64,000 nucleotides of DNA from Melieria omissa. Its lineage: Eukaryota; Arthropoda; Insecta; Diptera; Ulidiidae. Positions 21,760 through 32,894 of this stretch are shown here, piece after piece. A program made the translations under genes and the position numbers. The stretch lies in NCBI GenBank assembly GCA_963971225.1, contig OZ020270.1, positions 65,724,932 to 65,788,931 on the forward strand, in the 5' to 3' direction. The notes beneath the pieces were generated by a model, which did not search any database, had not been told where the DNA came from, and saw only the letters and a program-made list of their open reading frames with translations. Position 1 is the stretch's first letter. Each line of letters opens with the position of its first letter.

Positions 21760-22249
21760 TACTCCCAGGGCTTTCCTGGTTTCGGTGCACCTCTGCCGGA
21801 CGCTAGGTTCTCGGCGCGACTTCTCCGCTTGTAGGTGTCGTGCAGACCTCGCCAACGTTTTGTGTACTCATCCTCTGCAGAACAATAATTATGCGATATA
21901 ATATAATAATTATGCGATACATCAAATACATCTAAAAACATAATAAATTCTTATCCGACAACAACGACTGCGGTTCGCACGACGACTGCGACAAAATCAG
22001 AATTTGTTCTATCGTCGGACGACCGGTCTTCGGCCAAATATCGCAGTCGTCGTCGTTGTGGGCAATCACATGCACTGCCGTGTGTTTTAATTTTGACAGC
22101 GTACGTACGGTGCTTAAAAATCGGCCGACGATTTGATTCTGTTTATACTAAAGGGTGTGCACACCAAAATCGGGACACTTTAAAACCCTTGTATCTTTTA
22201 AAATAAAACTCTTTAAAAAGTAAAATTTTAGTCGTAAGTACTCCATAAC

Positions 22250-23155
22250 TTGGTTTTCAATATTCAATTAAAAAAAATTTGTAAAACCCGTTTTATTAGT
22301 AAGAAAATGGCAAACGAATACGAACGTAGAAAATTCATCTTGCACGAACACACTACGGATCCCAACCTCAGTATACGCCGAATCACAAAAAAGCTAAATT
22401 TTGCACCTTTGGCATGCAGTAAACTGTTGAAAAATTGTTATGAAAGGCTGAGGGTTGATCGTAAAGGTAGTGGTGGTGACCATGGCCAGAAGAAATGTTA
22501 GATGCACGAAGAAAGTGATTGCCGCATTTAAAAAAAATCCGCGAATGTCAAGTCGTTCAGTGGCTTAAATCGTGGAGAAATCGTCATCGTTCGTCCAGAA
22601 AGCCAAGAGGTGAGCAAGCTTGAAAAGTCACAAGGCTCAAGTAGTACCAGATCGGGACGCGGAACGAAATCTCACCGTGTAGCACCGTTGCCGTAACTTG
22701 TTCGAAAATTTGCTAACGAAATTCAGTAGTGTGATCACGGGTGATGAAACATACTGCTTCAACAACTTTACATTTTTAGCTGGGCAAGATTTCTACACAG
22801 CCACGAATCGCCAATATGTTGCTGATGAATACAAGGTGAAATCAAGAGCGAAATTCCCAAAGAAGACCATGGTTTCGCAAGCCATCTGTTTGTGCGGTGT
22901 TAAAACAAACCCTTTTGTAACAGTCGGTACAATGAATGGCAATATTTACCGGGAAGAATGCTTTGTAAAGAGACTGCTGCCTCTCATTCGTCGCCACACA
23001 TCAAAACCGTTGTTTTGGCCTGAATTGGCTACTTGCCACTACTCCAGGTAAACTCTGTAGAGGTATGAAGAAAATATTCTCCATATGGGATGGAATATGT
23101 ACAGCGCGAGTGTGATCCGCCTTACAGCCCGGAATTCCACCCTATCGAAAACTAG
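22250..23155 (+). pseudogene. Tc1/mariner-like transposase, decayed
   Basis: N-terminal helix-turn-helix region (YERRKFILHEHTTDPNLS) at 22250-22501, a broken middle, then ITGDETYCFNNF (first catalytic D), FWPELATCHYS (position of the second D, here E) and PPYSPEFHPIEN followed by a TAG. The second acidic residue is changed and several frames are broken, so it is inactive. The DETYC and CHYS style recalls insect ITm (DD37E-like) elements; subfamily uncertain. Confidence 0.75.
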
Positions 23156-23544
23156 TGGTCGATAGTTATAGGCATTGTAAAGAAGAGTGATGCGAGGGTA
23201 TCGACAGAAGAAGAGTCCCGGATGAAGTGGTTGTGGGGTTCTAAAAAAGTGGATGAATTTTTCGTGCAAAAATGTATGGCAGGACTCCGACGAAAAGTGT
23301 GGTTGGTGGCATACGGAGGAAAAATATAGAAATTAATCTGGACTATATCATACCTTAAAGACCGAAGAGTAGAAAAAAATTGTAAACAAAATTCTAGACT
23401 ACTTCGTTTTAATTTTATATCAGAAAACAAGTGTCCCGATTTTCATTTCATTTCATTTATTGAGCCAAGCGATACAGTGATCTACAGGCTAGAAAATTAA
23501 TACAATAAATAACACTTACGAACTAGAAAAAATATATAATACAA

Positions 23545-26464
23545 TCAAAAGTACATCCATTTTATATGCTCCATATACTTATGCCTAGGAATTGAGAAAT
23601 CAATTTCAAAATTGGCAGCTAATTTATTAAATTCACATAATGACCTCACAAGTGGTTGATTTAAAGCATAGCTTGTTCTGTAACATTTTACAAAAAATAA
23701 CTTATTTAATCGAGTAGTCCTGATTGGAACAAAGAAGTTAATGAGATGTAGTAAAGCAGGACAATTAATGCTGCCACAAATGATATCGTACACAAACATC
23801 AAATAACTTATGGTACGTCTACATTCTAACGATTTAAGATCAATAAGCAAGCAACGTGACTTATAAGAGGGAATAGGTTCTTGAAAGTTTAGTGAGAACA
23901 GAGCAAATTTCAAAAATTTCTTCTGCACTCGTTCGAGACGATTCGTGTGAACAGCATAAAACGGATTCCAAATTAAGGCAGCATATTCCAACCTGGACCT
24001 TACAAAAGCTGAGAATAAAAGCTTATAAGTATAAGGGTCTTTAAATTCAGAGCTGTTACGTCGTACAAATGCTAACATGGCGTACGCTTTAGGAATTATG
24101 TAGTCAAGATGGTTAGTAAAAGTTAGCTTAGAGTCAAGCAAGACACCCAAGTCTGACATTTCACTAACAACTTTCAAACGAGTATTGGCAATAAAAAATG
24201 AAGTGGCAATATTATTATTTAATTTAGAGAAGGTGACATGGAAGCATTTTTTAACATTTAAGGCTAAGCGATTATTAAGGCACCAGACATTCAATCTATT
24301 TAAATCACTTTGAATACAGGAAATATCATTAACACAACGAGTTCTAAGAAAAATTTTAAGATCATCTGCATATAACAGATAATTTGTATTGCAGAAACAA
24401 GAACCGATATCATTAATGAAAAGAAGAAAGAGTAACGGACCGAGGATACTCCCTTGGGGGACACCAGAGGTGGCAGCGAACGACTTCGATTTAATACCAT
24501 CCACCAGTACATAACAAACTCTGTCACATAAATAAGAATATATCCAATTCAGGAAAACAGAATGGAAGCCAAGTTTCTTTAGCTTTAAAATACGAATTCT
24601 GTGAGATACTTTGTCAAAAGCTTTCGAGAAATCAGTGTATATTGTGTCAACCTGGTGTCTCTCTTCAAAGGCTGAATAGCAGTATTCAGTGAATACAGCC
24701 AGATTAGTTACCGTAGAGCGACCTGCAACAAACCCGTGCTGGTTGGGAGATATGATTCTCGTGAGAGGAAAAACCAAGTATCCCTTCACAATGACCTCAA
24801 ACAATTTAGATACAGTTGAGAGCTTAGAGATGGGGCGATAGTTCGAGATATCATTTTTACTGTCACTTTTAAAAATCGGAGTAATATGTGCGATTTTCCA
24901 CCTTTCAATAAACACACCGGCTGATAAAGATGAATTAAAAATATGACACAAGGGCTTACAAATTGTTGAGGCACAATTCTTGAACAACAAAGAAGATAAA
25001 CCATCACAATCGGCCTTGGCAGACAATTTTAGGTCCTTAATCCCTCTCATAATATCGCTCTCAGTAATCCTTAAGGAGCCAAAATCAATAGAAGAAAAAA
25101 TATTATCAGAGATGGTGCTATCAATTGAATCAGAATCCGTTACAAAATTTGACATAAAAAAGTCAGCAAAAAGATTCGAAGTACCGAGTACAGAATTAGA
25201 AGAAATTCCATTATAGGTCATCAAGGAAGGAATATCAGATTTGGTTTTTTTAGACTGAATGAAAAGCCAAAAAGCTTTTGGGTTGCTTTTTATGGTAGCT
25301 TCAAAATTTAAGATGTAGTTATTGTACAGAACTTTCTCAAGAACAGTAAATTCCCTCGAATAAAGCAAGTAATTGTTTTTATCGTCCAGATCATTTGTGG
25401 CCTTGTACTTATTGAAAAATTTATTTCGTAAATTCTTCAATTTCTTTAACTCCTTGGTATACCATGGTACTTTATACACCTTAGGTTTTACCAAAGGAAC
25501 ATTACTGCAGCAAGCTTTATTAATTTCATCACAGAATATATCGAAGCAAGTAGCAGTATCATTACAGGAAAACTTATTAATCCAATCAGTTCTCTCAAAA
25601 ATAGTGTTAAGATTAACAAAATTGCAATTTTTAAAATTAAAATTAAGCTTATCAGACGTATTAGGCAAATTTAAAAACTCATAAAACTCAACTTGAAGAA
25701 CAAGTGGGATATGATGCATATCTGAAGGAGAAAGAGGAAGCAAACTTTCTTCAAGTTTGTATTTAACTCTATTACTCAAGAAAATTAAGTCTAAAATACG
25801 ATTTAATTTATTCAAAAAACAATTGATTTGCACGAGATCATGGTAGAAAAAACTATCGAGCAAAAAAGTCTCATGTGAAGCATTAGCATTCATTGCAGTT
25901 AAATTATTCTCATCTGCAATATAAGACCAAGTGAGTTTACTAAGATTAAAATCACCTAATACACACAAATGCACATTTAACTTATCTATGTCTGATAAAT
26001 TCAAAATGTTATTTACATGAGCGATGTACAAAGAATCGGAGCTATTAGGAGGAATGTAAGAAACACAAATAACAAACTGTTCATTAGAACCAAAAATAGA
26101 GACACAAAGCTGATCCAGCAGAGTGTCACTATTACTCAATTCGTATACTGAGGAACGCAGCGTATGTTTAACCGCAATAAGCACACCTCCACCCCGTGAG
26201 CATCCCGTTCGCACAGCGTCTCTATCCTTACGATACACATGGTAAAGAGATTGATCGAAAAACTCCCCATCACCAAAATCAGCATTCAGCCAGGTCTCCA
26301 CAAGAACAATAACATCATACTCCAATTGAGATGTAACGAGAAAGACAGAGGCAGCTTTAGTTCTGAGACCAGACGAATTTTGATAAAAAATTCTTAAAGA
26401 TTTCGAATTGTTGTTGGATTGCTGAGAGGAGCATGAAATGTGACCATCTGCGTCGCTTGAACTT
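23545..26464 (-). CDS. LINE ORF2: endonuclease and reverse transcriptase
   Basis: Open for over 960 codons. The frame begins upstream of the first usable methionine: SLRIFYQNSSGLRTKA, the start of the apurinic endonuclease, lies between 26400 and 26340 with no ATG before it. Endonuclease: VETWLNADFG, LGDFNLSKLTW. Reverse transcriptase: YRPISKLSTVSKLFE, TDFSKAFDKVSH, SGVPQGSILGPLLF, LLYADDLKIF (about 24360-24390). No RNase H domain. ORF2 overlaps the ORF1 stop by a few bases in another frame, so it is likely expressed by frameshifting or reinitiation. Confidence 0.92.
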
Positions 26465-27920
26465 AAGTCACCTGGTCTGCGCTCGCCTGTTTTTGAAAAA
26501 ATTCAAAAGGACGAATTTTAATATTTGCCGGCCACAGCGACGGGTTAAACAGCTTATCATAAACACTGGATGGGGCACCCAATTTAAAATTCACACTTCT
26601 TAAGCTGTCAGTGTCCGAATCCTTCTTTATAAGACTGTAGCATGCCAGTTGTTGTTCGTCGATGTTGGCGTGCTTGTGTACATAGGCGACTATTTGATCA
26701 GCTGTAACCGACGGTTTGAACGACGAGAGGTGTACCCACTTCTTTTTTACTATGACGTCGAGCTCCGTGTTATCACTTTTCCCAACGACAACATTAGCGC
26801 TCTTCTTTGATTTCTTATTGCCTACAGACTTCCAAACAGAGGGGGAAGACACGGCATTGTTCGGCAAAATCTTAGCAGCAGCAGCGACCTCGGAGAAACT
26901 AGGTGAAATACCAACAGAGCCACTGACGGGAGAAGCGCATAGAACATGAGTACCATCCGAAAGAGAGCGATCATCAGTACGCGGAACAGCAGTACTAGCG
27001 GGAAGAATGCGAACACCAGAGGCCAGTAGCGGGGAAGTCGAACCATCGGCAGAGAGAGAGTGCGAATAGTGCATGTTGGATTTATCCACAGGTCCGACAG
27101 AGAGCTGTTGATCGTCATTATTATGTGAGGGCTTCCTTTGCTTATTATTTGTGCTTTTGTTGTTGGCCTTATCATTTAAAGCACTAAGAACAACGCCGCG
27201 CAGATCACTCACTTCACTTGAGAGGGAAGAAATTGCAGAAGCAGCCTCATTTTCAAACAGTTTTTGTTTCACCGAATGAAGCTCCACTTGTAAATTGTCT
27301 AATTTCTGAGATAAGAGCTGTTTCTCACATTGCATAGAGTTTATTAATGCGATCGCATGGGCATTCTCTGTTCTTAGAGCGACTAGTTCGTTAAATACAG
27401 ACTGCAACGTTACTTGTTGCTTATCACACTCTTGCTTTTTGTCACTTCGTTGCTGAGGCAAAACCGGTTGGGGCTGATGTTGTTGTTGTTGCGAAGGAGG
27501 AATAGCTTTAGGCACTTGTTGGCATAGTACATGTTGAGTTGACTGTTGCTTATCATCGGTACTGACTATTACTTTTTCACTTCGTTGCTGAAGTGAAGAC
27601 GGTTGTTGTTGCTGTGGTTTAGGCAATTGTTGCTGCAGTGGAGCATTTACACTCGTTAGAACAGGAACAGGCGGATTAGATGACACCGCATTTTTAGACG
27701 TCACACCCCCAACCCGATTAATGGAGGGAGGGGGGGAACATATAGATCTGCGGCGAGCGGCCGCGCAGTTTTTACAGAAGAATTCTTTACCCGAGTTAAG
27801 CAAAAACTCAAGGTCCGCAGGCAAGAGGCCAACACAATTCGAGTGAAAAAACTCGTTACACTTGCCACACCGCACTTTGGTTTGGCTACGGTCAACTTTT
27901 TGTCCGCACACACAGGGCAT
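26463..27920 (-). CDS. LINE ORF1: PHD finger, coiled coil, RNA-binding-type C-terminus
   Basis: 485 residues, no stop. Residues 3-55 hold a C4HC3 PHD-type zinc finger (CVCGQKV, CGKCNEFFHSNC, FFCKNC). A glutamine/serine-rich linker follows (Q runs at about 95-165), then a coiled coil at about 175-245 (LRTENAHAIALINSM onward). The C-terminus (KKWVHLSSFKPSVTADQI to WPANIKIRPF) is the domain found at the end of CR1- and Jockey-type ORF1 proteins. PHD-bearing ORF1 is known from CR1-like LINEs and probably chaperones the RNA. It directly precedes ORF2, whose frame overlaps its end. Confidence 0.88.
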   Translation of the reverse strand: MPCVCGQKVDRSQTKVRCGKCNEFFHSNCVGLLPADLEFLLNSGKEFFCKNCAAARRRSICSPPPSINRVGGVTSKNAVSSNPPVPVLTSVNAPLQQQLPKPQQQQPSSLQQRSEKVIVSTDDKQQSTQHVLCQQVPKAIPPSQQQQHQPQPVLPQQRSDKKQECDKQQVTLQSVFNELVALRTENAHAIALINSMQCEKQLLSQKLDNLQVELHSVKQKLFENEAASAISSLSSEVSDLRGVVLSALNDKANNKSTNNKQRKPSHNNDDQQLSVGPVDKSNMHYSHSLSADGSTSPLLASGVRILPASTAVPRTDDRSLSDGTHVLCASPVSGSVGISPSFSEVAAAAKILPNNAVSSPSVWKSVGNKKSKKSANVVVGKSDNTELDVIVKKKWVHLSSFKPSVTADQIVAYVHKHANIDEQQLACYSLIKKDSDTDSLRSVNFKLGAPSSVYDKLFNPSLWPANIKIRPFEFFQKQASADQVT

Positions 27921-28099
27921 TTTTTATAAAAAGGAGTCACTGTCTCAAACACTTCAATAGATATAAATCTGGTTAGTTCAAAATCATTTCAGAAACGAAA
28001 ACACGAGAAAGCACAGAGCGCAGCAAAAACGCGACCGCTCACGACGACGCTCAGAACTGAAATTCATTTCATTTTGGTGTGCACACCCTTTATTATGTA

Positions 28100-29250
28100 G
28101 ATGTGGCAGTCGCACATCAACTGCGAGTTGTGATGCTGTTACTGCTGCTGTTATTCTCCTTGCTATCAGCGCAGCAGGTCCCATACGCACTTCGGCTATT
28201 CGAAAATATTCCCAAAATTGTGGACGTTGCCTTCACACGCAATAAAATAATCAACCACCAAAAAAGCAAAAACACAATTTCACTTGTTCGCGCTCATTTT
28301 TTGTGTGTATATTTATTTTCGTTTACGATCACTTTCGCCAGCGATTAAGCGATGTGAAACTGGGAGAGCCGGTAGAAATACATGCACAGAATTACACTAA
28401 TATTGCAAAATTGCAACCTTGGGGCCTACTAGTAGGCCCCAAGCTTGATCAGGAACGCAGTTTTTCCTCCATATAAATTTCTAAAACGGGGTTGTTGTTC
28501 TAGTTCATTTCAAAATTCCAGTGTTGATGGTGTGAGTCATTTTTTGTGACCAAAGAAAATTGTGTTTTTATTTGTATATTTTTGGTGCCATTTCGTAATA
28601 GGTTTGTACAAAATGGACTAGAAAAATATATTATTGCCCAAAAGCGCCAAATTAATCCTTGGGTATGCTTTTTATTTAATTGAATTAAGATTTTATAAGC
28701 TGCATCCAAAAAAACAACCCTGCGGTCAAACTAGAGCATTTAGCAGCAAAAGCATACCTGATCTGATCTGATCGTTAGAGATTCGCTAAATGAAGAAATG
28801 CTAAATAAAAAGGACGGCAATTGACCCCGTCATATTCAATGCATTTAGCTTTGTGTTCTTTGGTATATTTTTCATTAATATTTACATAATTAAACCAAAA
28901 AAGTTCATGTGTTGGCATTTAATTCAGAAAATTAAGGAGAACATACTTTAAAAAGCAAATAATTGAAAAGAATCCCTAATCCCTAATATCGGGAAAAGAG
29001 CAGACACAGTGAAGAGCTGATCACTGCCAGTACACACGGACCGTGTACGTGAATTGCAAAAAACGCACAAAAATCGGCTTACTCTCCCAGTTTCCAATCG
29101 CTTTATTGCTGCTTTCGCTTCAACAAATTTGCTGAGAACAGCTATTCAATCTAATCGTTGCGCTGTCTGGTTGCGTGTTTTCGTATGCCTTGCGTCAACT
29201 GATTTGAAAACATTTTGACGTGGATGAATCCCTAAAAATGTGTTTAACCC
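28100..29250. other. Non-coding stretch with a perfect 26-bp palindrome
   Basis: No gene recognised. A perfect palindrome of 26 bases lies at 28418-28443 (centre CCTACTAGTAGG). Homopolymer-rich AT sequence otherwise. CTCCCAGTTTCCAATCGCTT at about 29087 repeats that at 19997. Confidence 0.4.
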
Positions 29251-29255
29251 ATTAA

Positions 29256-30881
29256 CCCTTTCGGTACTTCTTTTTTGTTTTAGACTTTAAAAATCATTCT
29301 TTTCCATTTTATTACTGTTTAAGCCTACATACTGAATAATCAAAAGTAATTTTTTTAAATATTGTTCGAAAAAGTGGATTTTGGGCATCATGCCATATGG
29401 CATAGAATGTACTTAAGGGGAAAAAAAATATTATTTTTAATTATTAAGATTTATTTATTAGATTTAAAACAGAACTTACTAATAAAATAAGCTGGGTAGA
29501 TATATCAGAGACATATCTGATAGATCAGTACATGATTTCCTGGTACACAGATGGCTCCCTAACGGAGGAAGGTACCGGAATCGGGGTGTATGGACCTGGG
29601 ATTAGATACTCGGAACCTACAGGAAAGCAGACCACCAGGCGGAAATATACGCCATTGAAAGGTGCGCTCACTTCAATCTGGTGAGGAAATACCGGAACCG
29701 GAAGATCACGATCCTGTCAGAAAGCCAAGCGGCATTAAGATCCTACCAGGTATCCTCGAAACTGGTGTCGGAATGCCTTGAGAAGCTGAACGAACATGGC
29801 CGTTACAATCAGGTATGGGTCCTCTGGGTTCCGGGTCATGCCGGTATTGATGGGAATGAGCAGGCCGACAAACTTGCAAGAAGGGGGCGTCCACGCCATT
29901 CGTCGGTCCAGAACCCTTCTGTGGTCTAGGCAAAGGAGCACTATCCTATCAACGAGGCCTTGAACATTCCAAGATGGTTAGTGGCTCTTACAACAAGAAA
30001 AGGTTTGAGGAATGTATGAGTCTCTCAAAGAATAATCTAAGGATTATCACAGGTATATTGACAGGGCATTGTAGACTGAACTATCATCTAACCAAACTAG
30101 GTATCAGGGTGAACGAACTCTGTATGTTCGGTTTGCAGGACAATGGAACTGCTATACATATACTAGGCATATGCCCTGCACTAATATACAAACGAAAAAA
30201 GCATCTGGGTGATTTTATTATACCAGGTTCGGACTAAGTTTCCAAGGGCTTAGGAGATGTACTAAGATTCCTCTTGTATACTGGACTCACGGACGAACTG
30301 TGAAGGCCAAGAAGGGGGCACAATAGATCTTTTAGGTCGCAGTGGACATTCCCCGCCAATAATAACTTAATAGTTCACAAAATACAATAAAAAAACATAA
30401 AAAAGGAAAATTTTATTGCTTATAAATGATGCGTGCAGCCACTGCCGTTATTCAATCAAATCAAAAATTGTATTTCCGTTGGGTGAAATCTATACCATAT
30501 GGCATAGTAAGAAATAAAAAAAATCGTACAGCCTCGGTGAACTATATTTGGGATCTAACTTTTTTTACACTTACTAAAGCAATAAATACCTACTAGATTA
30601 CTTACGTAAAGCTATAAGATAAATTGAGTTTTGTAATAGAATAAATAAAAGTACGAAGTGATCTTTTTTTGTAAAATACGCAGCTCGATAGGAACGCGCA
30701 CTTTCTGAACCCTTACAATTTACTGGGTACACTAATCAAAATATTTTTTTTTCATTATTTGGTATAAAAAAACTTTCGAGAAAAATACAAAATATATAAA
30801 AATATAGTATCCACAAGTTTTTTGACCTAAAACAGGCACTGAAAAGAGACTACGCCATATGGCATAGAATAACCGAAAGGG
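29256..30881. mobile_element. Non-autonomous piggyBac-like element
   Basis: Ends CCCTTTCGGTACTTC and (reversed) CCCTTTCGGTTATTC between TTAA at 29252-29255 and 30882-30885. Palindromic GCCATATGGCATAG motifs at about 29391, 30497 and 30854 look like subterminal binding sites. It has no transposase, but carries a LINE fragment. Confidence 0.88.
29520..30330 (+). pseudogene. LINE 3' fragment with RNase H domain
   Basis: Inside the piggyBac-like element. RNase H motifs: WYTDGSLTEEG (first D), AEIYAIERCA (E, shifted frame), LSESQAALRS (usual D is E) and VPGHAGIDGNEQADKLAR (last D). Downstream ILTGHCRLNYHLTKLG and a zinc-like C...H...CPAL region fit the end of ORF2 of RNase-H-bearing LINEs. Frameshifts and an altered catalytic residue make it dead. 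Confidence 0.75.
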
Positions 30882-30885
30882 TTAA

Positions 30886-31301
30886 GGACCAACGTGACGT
30901 ATACTATCGTGACGTATACCCATCCGCATATCCGATCTTTATGGGCCGAGAAAAACAATTGGCTACTGAAAATGTAATAAAAACTATATCATGACCCCGT
31001 CATAAGCATAACGGCCGAAATTGCTTCAGTTGCAATCAAGTTTCCTTTGTGAAAAAACGAGTTCATGTTGATTTAGTATTGTGTGTAATTTGAAAAAAGG
31101 AAAAATATCGAAAATTACAAAAGTCAAAAAGTAATTATTTTGAAATTTTTTTTTCGTATGCAAGTAAACAAAATATTTAAAAGCAGTATTACTTAGAATA
31201 GTATGTAGATAAATTATGCAAAATATAAATGACAACCTATTATAATTTATCCGTGTTTGATTGTGTTTTTTATTGCTGTGACGTATACGTCACGTTGGTC
31301 C
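30886..31301. mobile_element. Short inverted-repeat element with GTGACGTATAC ends
   Basis: Begins GGACCAACGTGACGTATAC right after the TTAA of the preceding element and ends with the exact reverse ACGTCACGTTGGTCC. GTGACGTATACGTCAC near the right end is itself a palindrome. A lone matching end lies at 36951-36978. Probably a piggyBac-type MITE; only the left TTAA is seen. Confidence 0.55.
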
Positions 31302-31349
31302 AAATACAGTGCAAGTACTTATTTCACTTTTTTATGTCATTTAATACTT

Positions 31350-32345
31350 CAAAACCCCATATTAAATGATAGATTAGCTTGAAACCTTACAGGGTGATGA
31401 TGAAAATTTAAAAACATTGTTTATAGAGCCTCCCGATGACCCTAAGGTGTCCAATGAAGATTCGGGGGAAGAGGAGTGTGTCGGTACTATCGAAAATTTT
31501 GGCAAAAAGTAACTACTACCATGTGAATTAGTATGTAACGCTGAGGAAGATGACATTCCTGTCAACATCGATGACAATATCGTCCTTTAATCCTTTGAAG
31601 GATCCTTTAATCAAGGATGTTCTTGATTTGTCGTCCTTTGGACGACTAGAAGACATTTTCCGTGTTGCATAAGTTTCGTTAATTTATTTAATTCAATTTG
31701 AGTTGTGCTTGGTTTCCGTTTCAAGTGGGGCTACCATGGCACTGAAGTAATACGAGATACTTTATGATACCTAAATCTTTCCCTTTGCCTGACAAAAAGG
31801 CACTAAAAAAGAAACAAGGTAGTCACATGGAGAGAAAGTGCTGTTTTTTCTATAATTTTAATCATTTATGGATAACATAACGTTGGATACGTCGATACTC
31901 ACGAGAACATCAGCGAATAATCGACGTTCCCCGACCACATGCGGTAGCGATGTTTAAATGGGCGGTATAGATCGTATTTATTAGAATTTGAATGAATACA
32001 GAATTGTCGCAAAGATGCAAGAATTTGTGGTGGTCCATATTTACCAACATTGGCTCCACCCTACTGTATTCCGACCTTGCTTCCCACCTAGGATCTTACG
32101 ACAGTGAGCGCATTACCAATGTGATTTTCTTCAAGCAATTTCAAGCCATTACTGTGCTAGTCGTGGCGTTAGAAAGTCGCCTGAAGGTTATCGAAAGCCG
32201 AAGAGTGAAGATGAATGCATCGATCACTTTGTGGAGGTGATTGCAAATAGCAAATGTCGACGATGTCGAGGTCAGTGTGAATAACTGTATGCGAAATATG
32301 TAATAAGGGCTTGTGTGCCAAATGCTTCAGACACTATCATTTTTT
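31350..32345 (+). pseudogene. Decayed piggyBac transposase
   Basis: Recognisable islands in different frames: acidic N-terminus DDENLKTLFIEPPDDP with NEDSGEEECVGTIENFG (31400-31510), then a large gap, CKNLWWSIFTNIG (about 32010) and the cysteine-rich end VCEICNKGLCAKCFRHYH (about 32288-32342). The DDE core is largely missing. A family different from the copies at 1-1310 and 6932-8431. Confidence 0.7.
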
Positions 32346-32487
32346 ACTTAATTTGTAATTTTACTCATTTTATTGTCTGATATGAGCAGTTTATTTTTTA
32401 TTCGCCAGATGTTCCTTCTATTTAAAATAATGATAAAATGTATGATACATCAAAAAGGAAAATGAAAACCAAAAAAATCGTATATAC

Positions 32488-32883
32488 TGTTACGAAAATT
32501 CCAAACTCGTTTTGCAAGGTTCGTTTTGATTGTATTTGAAAATAAAACAACTTCAATTACTCAGCAAAAATCAATAATCACTTTATTTACAGATTTATAC
32601 TTCGCTTGTATCTACACTTGTTACCACTTTGCTTGCTCAACACCGACTCGACTCACTGCGCTGCACACTGCTGCTTTTATACCAGTTTTCTTATCGCGCC
32701 GAAGTTTCTTGCAACTTCCAATTGGAAAATGCTCGACCATTCTCGCACAGTCCATTTCTCGCGAACCTTGCCATATCGGACTATACCAAGCGAATTATAC
32801 CAGTTTGCCGTACTTCACAGTGCATGCCTAAAAGTATGCTTGCAAAAGCGTTCATGCACAGCACAGACTGCCTTTTGGTTTCA
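32488..32883 (-). repeat. Gypsy copy 1, 3' LTR (396 bp)
   Basis: TG...CA ends on the minus strand (TGAAACC to TTCGTAACA). TATAAAAGCAG box inside. Confidence 0.9.
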
Positions 32884-32894
32884 CTGCCCATCAC

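Larger units (their letters stand above)
20452..21885 (-). pseudogene. MADF-BESS transcription factor gene, interrupted
   Basis: Minus strand. Acceptor TTGTTCTGCAG at about 21885, then DEYTKRWRGLHDTYKRR and KPWEY (MADF domain, a Myb-related DNA-binding fold). After a nested pogo-like element (20870-21759) the frame resumes with LDTLSFLDNFK and a donor GTAAGT at about 20832. Exon B runs from acceptor TTTCTTATAG (about 20766) to a donor GTAAGTATGG (about 20453) and carries an acidic, BESS-like DDDDATTSLF. Splice sites and frames look intact apart from the insertion. First exon and C-terminus not found. Host gene rather than transposon, by family. Confidence 0.65.
23444..28070 (-). mobile_element. 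Full-length CR1-group LINE with PHD-finger ORF1
   Basis: A 4.6-kb insertion flanked by ATTTT (23439-23443 and 28071-28075). The 3' tail consists of short TGAAA repeats, as in CR1-group elements. Both ORFs are open over their whole length. It lies inside the right terminal repeat of the Tc1/mariner copy. Confidence 0.9.
22151..28090 (+). mobile_element. Tc1/mariner-superfamily element carrying a LINE
   Basis: Terminal repeat AAGGGTGTGCACACCAAAAT at 22151 and its reverse at the far end, TA at 22149-22150 and 28091-28092. The right terminal repeat is split by the LINE 23444-28070, leaving only 15 bases beyond it. Element length without the LINE is about 1.3 kb. Confidence 0.9.
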
